Source of the DNA: Thuidium tamariscinum
Taxonomy: Eukaryota > Streptophyta > Bryopsida > Hypnales > Thuidiaceae
NCBI GenBank assembly: GCA_947034885.2
Contig: OX344749.2
Span: 18,739,501-18,803,500 of the forward strand
Direction: 5' to 3'
Length of the DNA: 64,000 nt
Both the position numbers and the translations under genes were made by a program. Positions 37,359 to 49,146 of the stretch are shown here, piece after piece. The notes beneath the pieces are model-generated. The model did no database searches, was not told where the DNA came from, and saw nothing but the letters and a program-made list of their open reading frames with translations. How positions within the stretch are numbered: the first letter of the stretch is position 1; each line of letters begins with the position of its first letter.

Positions 37359-38371
37359 CCACATTGAAATTGTTTTACATTTGTTCAAGTGTGTAGGACC
37401 TTCGAAAAAAATTCATAAGAATGTAACAAAACTCTCACTGTATTTAAGGGTATAAAGTGAAGGAATTAAATACTCTTGGCAAGATCTTGCATCAAAAATT
37501 CATAGAGACAATTATTTAAATTCTTTTGAAAGCTTCATTGAAATAGATTTATGGATTTAGAATTACTAAATACTATGATTTAATGGAATGGATATAAGGC
37601 TACTTAGCACTACAACTTAATAAAATGGGCTTTCATGATTTTTTAGGGTGATGTCTTCAACTACCTTGTTTGTGTCAAAATTGAAATCACCTTTTAAAGT
37701 ATAATTACAACTTGTGAGTCTATTTTCTTTTAATTAAAAATTGCAACAAATAAATATTTTTATAAATGAATTCTACCAAATATAGTGATTCAATGGAATG
37801 GGCTTTCATAAATTTTTGGTGCATATTACACACTTGCCTTTATAATGTAAAAAATGAGATCAAACTCAAAAAAATAATTAGAAATTGTGAGTCTATATTT
37901 TTAAACTAAAAATTGCAACAAGTAAGTGTTTTCATCATAAATGAGTTCTACTAAATACAATGATTTAATAGATTGGGCTTTCATGAAATTTGTGGGTTGA
38001 GGGTGAATAAGTCTGTTAAATTCATTCAAATCATTTTGATCAGAAGTTGTTAAGTAGATTTATTTCTTTTTAGATTAAAGTTTTTTACTTAATTATAAAT
38101 CTAAAGAACAAATTTCAATTTTATTTCTTAAAAAATAATATTTAAAGAAGTTTTTCTTTTTTATTTGATTTGCTTGGAAAACAATGAATACTACAAATTA
38201 TACAATAACTTTCTATCTTTATAGTCAAAAGTTATAAAAATTGTTGGACCTTACTGATATTCTTTAGAACAATGTTGTGTGAAAATTTCAAAGAAAAAAA
38301 ATAAAAACTTCCTTTGTAGTAAATTGACTAAAATTCTTATTGAAATTACTTTGTTGTCAAAAAATGCAATT

Positions 38372-38388
38372 TGGACATTTAGGGGCTA
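38372..38388 (-). mobile_element. solitary TTAACCC-type transposon end (right-hand)
   Basis: GGACATTTAGGGGCTAA equals the right end of the 5242-5871 element except for CTAA in place of TTAA. A possible but diverged partner is TTAAGCCTTCAAGGTCC at 31061. If they belong together the element would be 7.3 kb and would contain the palindrome; this pairing is speculative. Confidence 0.35.
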
Positions 38389-41300
38389 AAGTGCATAGAT
38401 TTGGCCTAATTTTCAAGAATTTAATTAGTATCACCTACAAAATCTCATTTTTGTGAAAGAGGTGGTACAAAATTGTTATTTTTCAACTCATGCTAATAAA
38501 AAAGATTGTAACTTTGGTAGCTTTGGTAAAGTGAACTTAGGAGGACTAATTTTTTTTTTCTTCTATGATTACAATGCTTTAACCATAGCTCTCTATTACT
38601 AATTGGAAGACCTCTCAAACTCCCAACTAAATCTTTAGATCCTACAAACTATTTTGTAAAGGATACTAGTTTGTATCTAAATTCTTATCAACGTAGATCT
38701 CTTGCAATGCAAATTTAAATTGAGGCAAATGTGGATTAGATAGCCAATTAAATGGTAGGATGAAACATTCCAGATGAAAACAAGACCATATTTGTGACAA
38801 TGGATTGTAATAGAGGGTTGTCACACTTTGTACTTAATATAAGAGATTTACCTTAAGATAGTCACTTCTCTTCACATCTAATATACACTTGCATCATTCA
38901 AGTATTTAAAAGAGGAATATATATAAAATTAGCATATTTATAGCACAATGTACTAAGAATTGGCAACTAGCCCCGACCCTACTTGCCACTTCAACTGAAA
39001 AATGCCCTCATTATCGATGTGAATATAAAAAAAATTCAAACCCCCTCACGAGTTGTTGATGATGTGACATCACTTCACAATGTGCAAGTAGCTTCAATTG
39101 TTCAACCGACTGGCTCATTTAACTCCTCAATTTCCTTTAGAATGTAGTCATTTTGTGAAGTTGTCCTCTCATCTTCCGTTCAGAGTGAATAAGCTCTTGA
39201 GTGTTACACTCCATCTTGAGCATTATAATGTAGCCCATTTTTTTTGAAGAATTATTTATATAAATAACATGATGTATAAAATATTCAATGAATTTCAAAA
39301 TTCAATAAATTATTGTAGTTGGAAAACTCAAAATATGCCATCAATATCATCTACTACATTTATTTTTGAAATTGATACATGTAAATCAAGCAATATATTT
39401 ACAATCATATGATATATGTGACATAGCAACCACCATCACCTTGTCAGATTTCAATTTGTGAAAGAGGATAACTATTAATTGAAGGAACTAACTAGATTGT
39501 GCATTGCTCATCTTAGAACGTAGATATGATTACTCAAATTCATGATGATGATCTCATTTTAATATCAACAATTAATTCAATTTTATATTATTCAAGTTCT
39601 AGTGACATTGGTAGAGATTTCAAGATTTTAGATGTGTTATTATTATCAAAGACCATTTCAATGCAAGATGTCTTCTTGTTGGAGAATTTTTAATTCAGCC
39701 GATTAGAGTTACCACTCCTCACAAGTCATATATTCTTCACCAATGTTGATTATGTGTTTGTTTTGAACAGAATTGGAGAATGCCACCTACATCACAAATC
39801 CTAAAAGGTGGAGCTTGAAAATCAAACGGAAAACAAGATGAGAGGCATAGTGTGACACCAACAATGATATGTGTTTCTACTGAAATTGTCACACAAGCAC
39901 GTGCTATTGTGCTTAGATGCTCAAACCTAACCAAAAAGCAAGAGAATGATAATAACGTCATTGTCATTGATGATATAGAGGAAGATGGGACATGTCTTGT
40001 TGACTTGCAAGGAAGTAATTGTAGCAAAGAGCCTAAAGCCTTAGAGCTCCTATGTATATTTTAGTTGCTTGTAGAGATCCTAACTTCTATAACAATTTGC
40101 TTTTCTAGATTACATCAATCAAATTCACAGCCATGTAGTCAAGACAAGGGAGTCACTACTCCTTCAAAAACATTAATAGCCACTAACAATTTGCCACATG
40201 TATTATTTGTGATACTTAATGAAATAACACTTTGAAATAAATATTTTTTCACAATAGGCTCAAAATAGGTAGTACTTGCTTATACCCCCCAATACAATCA
40301 AAGATATTTTGAACATATTCTATGAGTTTTTAGAAAATTCATTTGTAGAAATTTATTTTTTAGTAGACTTTTTTACAATTATTACCTCCAAATAATTGGA
40401 CAAATAATAAATATAAGATAATATTTGTTAATTCATATATTTGCTTAATTTTCACCTACTAACCACCCTAAGTAATACAAAGAGATGCTTTACATATGAT
40501 GGTGCTTATGTGTGTGTTTGAAATTTTAAAATACTATGTTGAATAGATGATAACTTCATAGATCCAAAAGCTAATATGAAATAAAGAAATTAATTAGAGA
40601 ATCACTTCATTCCATTTTTAAAAAATCAAATTGATGGTTTTGGACTTTAGGTTTCCTTAGATCTTTTGCGATAACATTTAAGAAAATGAAATTTTTTACT
40701 TTGAGATTCTCATTGAAAGATTTTAATTAATGTAACCATTAGGCCTTTAAAGATGAGCTTCAATTGTCCATTAGTTTAACTTTGGATCTTTGCATGCAAG
40801 CCTATATTTGACATTGCAAAGAAAACACCAACATATGCATTTAAGATATAGAGATGCATTTGAAGATTAAAAAAAATTTGGGCTTTGTTGTACCTAAATT
40901 TTTATAAGATGTTATAATCATAAAATATGCAAAAATGGTTCAATTTCACATATATTGTCACTTTGTTAAGGTATAAATTGCAGAAATTAGTTTCAAATCA
41001 CTTGCATATTTTGATATTGCATAGATATTCTAATTAGAAGAGCAACCATGCATTTGTTTTTGCAATAAATATTACATAAAAATGTAGTGAATTGGTTTTA
41101 TGGCATTGGATATGAAAACACTATATGTTTTAGTTCATAGAAAGAGAATACAAAGTGTGTATTGAATTTGGGTTGGAATAGTGACCTAGTGGCACTTGGA
41201 AGAAATAGTTGCCTTCATTTGCAATTCATTCTTTAGAAAATGGCATTTACTTTTTGTAGGACAAGCAAACATTGTATAATTTGACAATCACAATAGTTAA

Positions 41301-42956
41301 TAAGTAGTAAAAAGTATTACAAGCTATAGTAATCATCCTTTTGGAAGAAATACAACCATTACCTATGTCTGAGGGCATATGGGTGATTGCAAGAAAGACC
41401 AGTACTATTTTGCGTCACACTTTGAATGACGGAGTTGTTATTGATTATAACTTTTAGGATATGAACCATATTAACTTGAAATTATGACTGAAGATGTCTG
41501 ATATGACAACAATCAAATTCCTTATTTTTCAAAAAAAATTCAAAAATCATTTTATAATTAAATTTCAATTAAGCTAATTTGTCAAACTTTGTGGTTTAGG
41601 GTTTTTTAGTACTGGGGAGCATCCAAAATTAATGATATAAAGCTGAAATTTTTGTAGCCTATTTCCATACTAGGTAGTCATGTTTCTACCAAAGGAAATC
41701 TCAAAAATCATTATTCTCTTTCCTCTACATGTGCACAAATAGGCCTCCCTTGCACGCATACTTTTGAACATTTAAGATAGTTTTGAGATCATTCTTTTGG
41801 TGAAATCTCTTCATCATAAAGTTCTCCCAAATTGATTATTTTTAGTTTTTTAGAAAATTCTTTTTCCTATTTTTTTACAAATTAAAATGTCAAAGTACCT
41901 ATTTTCATGAAAATTTGCACTTTTCTAGTTCTCCTACTTAGAGAATTTTTCTACACTTTTCCTTCTTAGGGTATCTGCTTCTTAGAGGTATATACATAAA
42001 ACATATTTTTCACATTTAAAAAAAATTGTTATTCTAATTATACAGTACTCCCAAAAATTTCAGCAGTACTATGGAAAACGCTACATAAATCGGTCGGTCT
42101 TTCTTGCAATGACCCATATCTTAGTATTTAGATGTATCTCTATGTAATCTCATGTATTTCAAAGATTTATGTTATATTCCCTTTGTGCCAAAATGAATCC
42201 GAGGTTTCCATGAAATGCTTAGATTAGTGTATAAATAGTTTTTATTTTCAATAGATCACATAGTAATTGTAGCTCCTACTAAATCCAACTAGGCATGAAA
42301 GAATTAAGATCAACAATGAATGGCCTATGTTGGAAATACTCTGCAAACCAAAAAAAATTTGTTCTTTTATAAAATTCTTCTAGTGGTATAATTTTGATCA
42401 ATCTCTTAACAACATTGGTGTAATGATATCCAATCATTGACATCTTTTTATATTCAATTTTGACAATGTCTTGTAATTCAAGTCCAAGAAATTTTCAATG
42501 AGAGATTTGTTAGTAGTAATTTCTATATAGTTATGGATTGAATTCTTTGCATTTAATTGGTTAGAAATTGTCTTTCAATTTACTTTGTAGGGATTGAATT
42601 TTGTATATTGTCTCTAAAGCATGGTATCTATTATTTCTTTTGATGTAGGATATTTGAACTAGCTTTATTTGTAGTCCATCAAGTTATGGAGAACCAATTT
42701 TGAGTTGAACTTAAAAGAAGTATATTTGAAAACCTAGGATTTATTTTGGGGTTGACAAAGTATTTGACCTAGAATAAAAATCCAAATCAATATAATAGGC
42801 TATAGAATACATCAAACAAACATAATTTCTTCCCAATAAATTGGATGATTTGATGGTGCAACTATTTTAAATCATGCAAATATTCAATATGGTTACTTTT
42901 CTTTCTAAATATAGTTTTTTTCACATTTTGAGAACTTCTTTGGATTCCCTTTTCCT

Positions 42957-43861
42957 TTAATCCCTTAAGGCCTAGCAACCTTTTACCGTGGACATTTTCA
43001 ATGAATTGTCCCCCTTTGATAATTTTTTAGGCATATGGGTGTGCTTGAAATTTTTGATATTGATCATAAAAAATAAAAGACTACTCCTTATTTAGTACAT
43101 TTAGAATAAATTTTGGAAAATTTTCACCATACGATTTTTAGATTATAACAATTTTGTAATTTTGGAAGAAGAAAAATTGTAAGAAGATAAATAATGTTTT
43201 TTTATCCATCAACAAAATATATTAAAATCCAAGGAAAATTCATTATTTTTTAATTTTAAGAAGCGAGGGGCAAAAATGTTTTTTCAAATTTGTACATATT
43301 TTCAAACACAAGGAGTCAAAGTCAAAATTAACCAAATTCAATATTATAAAATTTCAAAAATATTATATGTGCTAAATTTTTTAAATTTAATAATTTATTT
43401 TATCATCATATTTTTTGGAACATTTTCAAGAAATTTGGAATCATTCTAATTATTTTGTGTTCTTAATTACATTAGATTGAACCTTATAATTTTAAAATTG
43501 CTAAAAATAAAAATTTGAAAAAAATCTTTAGACCCAATATTTTTGTGCAAAGTAAAGACTAAATTGTTCAAGATAATGTTTTTTTCATACCTACTATTAT
43601 TTTCATTGGAAAAAGATTATGCCTACTTTTTCTTTTTCTAGAAGACTACATTTCTAAGCTCATTTCATAAATAAAAATAAAAATACTTCTAACATTGAAA
43701 TTCTAAAAATTAGAAAATGCAACAAGTTTGTCAAGTGAAATTGTTAATCTATAGGAAATTCTTTTACGAAATATTGAGATTTGTTTCCCCCTATCAAGAA
43801 TTTGCTATGGAAACTTTGAAGAGCCTAACACATTGTATTCTTTTAGGCCTTGAGGGGTTAA
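42957..43861. mobile_element. TTAA-end element, 905 bp
   Basis: The left end TTAATCCCTTAAGGCCTA and the reverse complement of the right end, TTAACCCCTCAAGGCCTA, agree at 16 of 18 bases. TTAA stands at each edge. The interior is AT-rich; the only open frame near the right side (77 codons) runs out over the element's edge and has no domain. It is a non-autonomous member of the TTAACCC family. Confidence 0.6.
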
Positions 43862-44211
43862 GGATTAATGCCTCTTTTTATGTGCTCTTCCCCTTGAATC
43901 AAACTTTCATCTCAACAACTTTATACATGAAGAAAGAATTAGAGAACTAGTATCGCCATGAATAGAATGATTCTAGTGATATCTCATAATGCCAAAGTGA
44001 AACGGAGTCGAAGAATGGTGAAATGCAGTAGAAAAAATGAACTTCTAGTGAAAAAGATTTCTAGCTCCAATGTAACTTGCCTTGAGACATGCATTCATTA
44101 TGAAGAGCAGTTGGTCAACAAAAAAGAAATTACATTCTGGACAAATATCCAAAAGTATAACATCTGATTTGAATTCATGTACTAAGGTCTATTGGCACTT
44201 TAGGACTTCAT

Positions 44212-47200
44212 TTAACCTTGAAGGTTCATTATTTATTTAGATTTAGGTATAAGTAATTAATGACATTATACAAAAGATGAAAGTTTTGATGACTTTTGGA
44301 GGGAATGAGATTTTCTTCAAATCCATCAAATGATTATGATGGATTGTGGCTAGTCTTAAGAATTTATTGTAGTACAATAATATTAAAACCAAAAATAGCA
44401 TAAATGAAAAATAATTTTTTTCAATAGATTTGTAATCATTTAAAAAAATATCACCGAATATGTGGTATGTCCTGTGATAATTAAGATCTCAAATACCAGA
44501 TAATTTTAATAATTAAATTCAATTCGGTTTTGGTAGATTGATACTTAATTGTGACAAAAATCTCATAATTGGGGTCATTGAAAGTACTTATCTCAGTTAA
44601 GTCAACAACCTCATTGGTCTTGTACCTTCATAATGGAGCCAAGAAGATTGTGAGTGTAAAAGTTTTACTTGGCTTTATGCTTGATGAATTACAACTTATA
44701 TAGAGGACCAAATGCACATGAGACAAGAATGTTTTGCAAGAATTTTTTAGTGGCATACCGATGTTTTGTGTTCTTCTTTTTTAGTTATTATACAACTTTT
44801 TGGAGTTTTGTATCCAAGCTTTGTTAGTGATTCAAGTCATTATTGTATCTAAAGTAGTTGGAATTTAACCATTTATCTTCATGAAGCATATGGATGGAGA
44901 ATGTGATCATCAAATTACATACTTTCTTACAAAGAAATTGGGATTTTTGACCAAAATCCAAAATTTGTATAGGTGTATTTGTGAACATATTCCCATACAT
45001 ATTTAGGATTTGTATGAAATCTTAAAGAAGTATACAAATAGGGAATATAAATACCATATCATTGACAAAGTTATAATGACTTGTGTAATTTCAATGCCAA
45101 AGTGGATAGCTACAAATAAACATATATGCACCACAATATTATGTACCATCTTATTTCAACTAGTGACTAGTGAAATAAAAGTGATAAGGAATTTTTTTAT
45201 CTAGCAATGAAGAAAAAAAAATCATAGTTTTATTTTACAAGTTTTTTTAAAGCATCTTAGAAGAATTTTTGAAATAAATTAAAAACATTAGACATGTGAT
45301 ACTTACTAGAGCATTTTTACCATTAAGATTGACAAATTTTAATTTCATTCCAAAGTTGTTAGTCATTTATTTTTTTCTTTCCATGATGCACCATCTTCCA
45401 TTTAAACATTTTTTTAGGTGAATATGAGATTATTTTTTTGATTATATGTTTTCCATATATTTTCAATTGAATTTCCAACATCCAAATTGAAATTCACAAG
45501 TTATGGGGCACACTTGATTTTTTTGAAAAAGTATTGAAAGATAAAACTTTACCTTTGGGAGGGGTTAGAAAAAACTTGTTTTAGAAGTTTAGGCATTACA
45601 ATTTTGCAACTAGTAAGGTTTTGCACTTGAAATTTTAGATAATTTGAACAAGTTAACTTCATAAAGATAAGAAAATAGTCCAAATTTCCAAAATTGAGAA
45701 GATATATTATAAAGTGGAATTTAGAATAATAATTTAACAAAGACTTTCAAACAATAATTGTTAGATATTATCTAAAGATTATATCTACATTGTAAGATCA
45801 ACTAGTACAAAATCCAACTTTCATCAATAAAATTTTGAGGCCAAAATTGAATTTTAAATAATAAATAAATTTTGGATTGGTAATATTTTTTTTTCATTAG
45901 AATATTTTCTTTTTAAGTCCAAAATTTAGGTTCTAATCATAGTGATTTTTGAAGATTTTTAATTATTTATTTATTGAAGTCATTTCTAGAAGGTTGTTTT
46001 ATGAACTAAAAGAATTTTTTTTTGAAGTCAAACCTACCAATCCCCCTTGAAAGATAGAATATCTAGAAAACAAAGTTTTTAGAATCTATCACATACAAAT
46101 GTTAAAAAACTAACACAAGAATCTTCTAAAACATTGATGGATGAAATTTTTTTTTGTGAACTCATGATGTCTTTGTGTCCATCCGCCTTTGTTCAAAATT
46201 TGATCATTAGATCTTGAACAAAAGATCATGTGGCTAGATTACTTCAAAATAGAATACAAAATGATCAAGATCTTAGATTTACTTCACCAAAGGATACTTT
46301 TAAAGCTCATCAAAGAACTTTAGGGATTAAATACAGTAATGATTTATAGTCAATTAGCCAAATATTGTTAGGATCCTCCCATTTACACCACTCTTCCAAT
46401 GATTGTATAAGTCATTTCTTCTAGGCAAACAATTGGGTGTTATTGTTAACAAATAACACCAAATTCACATCTACTTATAAATGGTTTAATGTTGATACAC
46501 GGTTGCTAGTATGTGAGCATAGAAGTGTGAGCTTGTGAGCCTCAAAGATGATACACCTCTAGTATAGGTGCTTAAACTATAGAAACCTTCTATGATAAGA
46601 GTGTATTTATACTATAGGTACCTATATTATAGGCATTTTTACTATAAACACCTTCAAAGGTGGTAGTATATCTACTTATATACATATTAGAAGCTCACAT
46701 GCTCACATGTTCACACTCACACGCTAGCATCGTTGATGTTGATAAAGATGTGATTCAAAAAATATTGGTTTAGATGTACTTTATTGTAAATAATTACTTG
46801 TCAAAATAAGTTGTAGCTATTGTCAAAAGAGGTGCCTTTACTATGTTGAACTTTTGCTTTTAAAACACTCATCAAATGGGATTAGAGTAGTGGAATTAAT
46901 TACAAAAAAAACCCCAACTTGAAACATGGGTGTTAGAAAGAGGTTTAACTAAAAATAATAGAAAAGAAGCACAATACCAAACTCTTTTGGACCTTAGTTT
47001 TGGTCCTCTAAGGAATTTCATCCATAAGAGGATTTTTGGGCCCCTTAGAGACCATTTTACGGATATTCCCCGAAATTGTTCCCACTTTTGTAGACCAGCT
47101 TCCTATTGGTTTGAATTTTTTGGATTTTGAAAAAAAAAATTGAATTTTTTTTTCCAAAAAACTCTAGAATTTATTAAAAAGAAAGAAAGTGATTTTAAAA

Positions 47201-47783
47201 ATATTTAATAATAAATTTTAAAAAAAATTTAATAATTTCTGATGTGGCAGTCACTTGACCACATCAGCATAGCATTCCCAATGCATTCCCAATGTTTGGG
47301 AACTCATAGTCTTTTGAATTGGCAAGAATTCCTCTTATATGTATTTTTTTCCAAACTCTAGCTCATGGTGTTCCATTGCACACACTTTATTTATAATTCA
47401 AGTAGGTCACAAATTTTGAAATTATTAACCTTCATACATAGGGTTGATAATTGTGGGTTGTGAACAATGTGAGGCTTCATTGTTGATCGGAGGTGGAAGC
47501 ATTATTCACAACTATATAGAATCTCTCGTTTCTAGCTATCTTGAAGGAATTTATGGCAAGGACAATATAGGTCTACTATTGTCTCTATGACTCTTACAAA
47601 CAATTTAGAGTCCTTAAAATTTACAATACAGTCAATGATGTTTCAACACTTGAATGATTGTGTATATCTCCATGATCATACTTTTTAAAAAATTGACAAA
47701 AAAGAGGTCCTAACAACCTACAAATTGTTTTTTTTTGGTCATTCATTGGACGTCTAATGTCCATGTTGACCTTCAAGGATTAA
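44212..47783. mobile_element. TTAA-end element, 3.6 kb, non-autonomous
   Basis: The left end TTAACCTTGAAGGTTCA and the reverse complement of the right end, TTAATCCTTGAAGGTCAAC, match after a one-base gap. The interior lacks any recognisable coding sequence and contains another foldback element at 46503. The inverted ends are short, so the assignment rests mainly on the TTAA edges and the family likeness. Confidence 0.4.
46503..46729. mobile_element. foldback element with GTGAGC-rich arms
   Basis: TTGCTAGTATGTGAGCATAG and GTGTGAGCTTGTGAGC on the left pair with CTCACATGCTCACATG and CACTCACACGCTAGCA on the right. The centre has several copies of CTATA and TATAGG in both orientations. A similar GTGAGC/ATGAGC-rich string occurs near 32245-32290. 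Ends and target site are not sharply defined. Confidence 0.45.
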
Positions 47784-48191
47784 GGATGCTCATGATTTCC
47801 ACCTCTTCATAATGGTGTTATTATTTTGGAATGAAAATTCATATCAATTTTAGTTTTTATCAAATTAATGTGACTCCACTTATATATCAATCAATTCAAC
47901 TAATTATTTTTGGAGGAAACACAAGCAACAATCAGTACATTCTACAAGATATCCAAATTGCAAATCTGGGTGGTCATAGGCTATTCTACCTTGTAGCAAG
48001 TCCAATTATATAACAAATATGATAAAATAAGATGTCCTATAATGAACCAATTTCAGGGAGGTAAATCTTCTAGAAATATTTTTCAGTAAATTTTTCTTGA
48101 AAGACAAGTAGAATTGACATCTCAGCCAAGTCGTTTCATATTTTTTTGAACTTTGTGGAATTAGTTATAAAATTCTGAAGTTGAAGTGCAT

Positions 48192-48309
48192 AGGGCTCTA
48201 AAATGAAGTACCTCCTAAAATGTACACAGTTTGTACAATGCTGAAGTCTATGAAAAAACAACATGTACAATGTGTGTACATTTAAGGAGGTACTCCATTT
48301 TAATGCCCT
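48192..48309. mobile_element. foldback MITE, 118 bp, at the edge of the AT-rich block
   Basis: Left AGGGCTCTAAAATGAAGTAC plus CTCCTAAAATGTACACA pairs with right TGTGTGTACATTTAAGGAGG plus TACTCCATTTTAATGCCCT. The loop is about 30 bases. It marks the change from AT-rich to genic sequence downstream of LHCA2. Confidence 0.6.
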
Positions 48310-49146
48310 CTCCATTTAAGGACCTCGTAACTTACCTTAACTGGAGTTGGGACACTTGGGACGTATACAGATTTACAGATATCTCAGTTCGAAAGATGTG
48401 AGGAACTAAAGACTTCCTCAAAATCGTACGCAGGATTGCTAGCGCCTGATTGCATTGGCGGTATTTCTACCCAGATTCTTTCATCCGTAATAACAACAGT
48501 AACTGCGTTGTCACCTGAATACCTGATCACATTGTGCCTTGACTTCCTTCTTTGCTCGCGCAGAATGTGTAAGTTACAGGATTGATAAGCGACTTGAAGA
48601 TACAGTAATGTCAATGGAATTTTAAATGATTTTTTCCGAAGGCCTGCGTCTACATAGAACAGTATTGGCTTACCTCAACTTCTCAGAAAACCAAGGGCAT
48701 TGGCAGTCGAGCACAAGTGCGACGTATAGCATGGGAGTCTTAAGTACTTATAGGAGAGATGTTAGGCAACGCAAGTTTTATGACAGTGGATTCAGTTAGT
48801 AAGCCTGCATCCGAGCTCCTCGGAATTGATCGAGTCGGAGATGAACAGATTCATTACGTCCGTCAACCATAAAAACTCGTGCTCGAGATTTACCCACCCG
48901 CGATGCAAGCCGAATAAATTATACTCCGTATAGCGGATTCTCCTAACGGGTTCTACCGGATGTTGATAATCGTAAAATTATGGAGTTCGTGCTTAGAATG
49001 TGTTGAAAACAACCTCAATTCATTACCATTGCGCGTAGAGTCATTGAAATAGCATGCACATTTTACTAATGATCGAATTGAACAGTACACAACTACCAGC
49101 AATCCAAAACCCAGTCCTACAAGCACCGCCTTCCTCCAATCCAGTT
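48310..49146. other. 3' flank of LHCA2
   Basis: Composition is genic but no convincing gene is present. Minus-strand open stretches of 76 and 91 codons overlap the expected 3' untranslated region and last intron of LHCA2. The longer one is simply intron plus UTR read through. Confidence 0.4.

Larger units (their letters stand above)
35796..37968. repeat. large inverted repeat: ~710-bp arms, ~750-bp spacer
   Basis: Positions 35796-36505 and 37258-37968 are reverse complements with only scattered differences, for example the block with AATGTGGCATTATAAG on the left and its counterpart CTTATAGTGCCACATT on the right. The inner ends of both arms contain half of the same CACTA-type MITE. The spacer has its own nested inverted repeat of about 38 bases (36603-36640 with 36915-36955, core TTCACAAAAATTCATTGG) around an 87-codon frame. 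Outside the arms, ATTCAAATCATTTTGATC occurs in direct orientation near 35770 and 38025. Confidence 0.85.
29311..48191. other. 19-kb AT-rich gene-free block
   Basis: Both edges are abrupt: GC-richer genic sequence ends near 29.3 kb and resumes near 48.3 kb. Within the block no open frame exceeds about 100 codons, and none has a domain I recognise. I see no capsid, reverse transcriptase or transposase coding sequence and no long direct terminal repeats. What can be identified is a tandem array (32.5-33.4 kb), a palindrome (35.8-38.0 kb), and several elements with TTAA- or CACTA-type inverted ends. The rest, including 29.3-32.4 kb, 38.4-42.9 kb and the interior of the 44.2 kb element, is plain AT-rich sequence. 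Confidence 0.65.

Noticed and set aside
39852-40064. 70-codon open frame with an acidic stretch (VIVIDDIEEDGTC)
   Set aside because: It is isolated in AT-rich sequence, with no neighbours, splice signals or family likeness.
29311-48191. LTR retroelement or other virus-like element in the AT-rich block
   Set aside because: No long direct terminal repeats and no reverse transcriptase, integrase or capsid-like coding segments could be seen on either strand.
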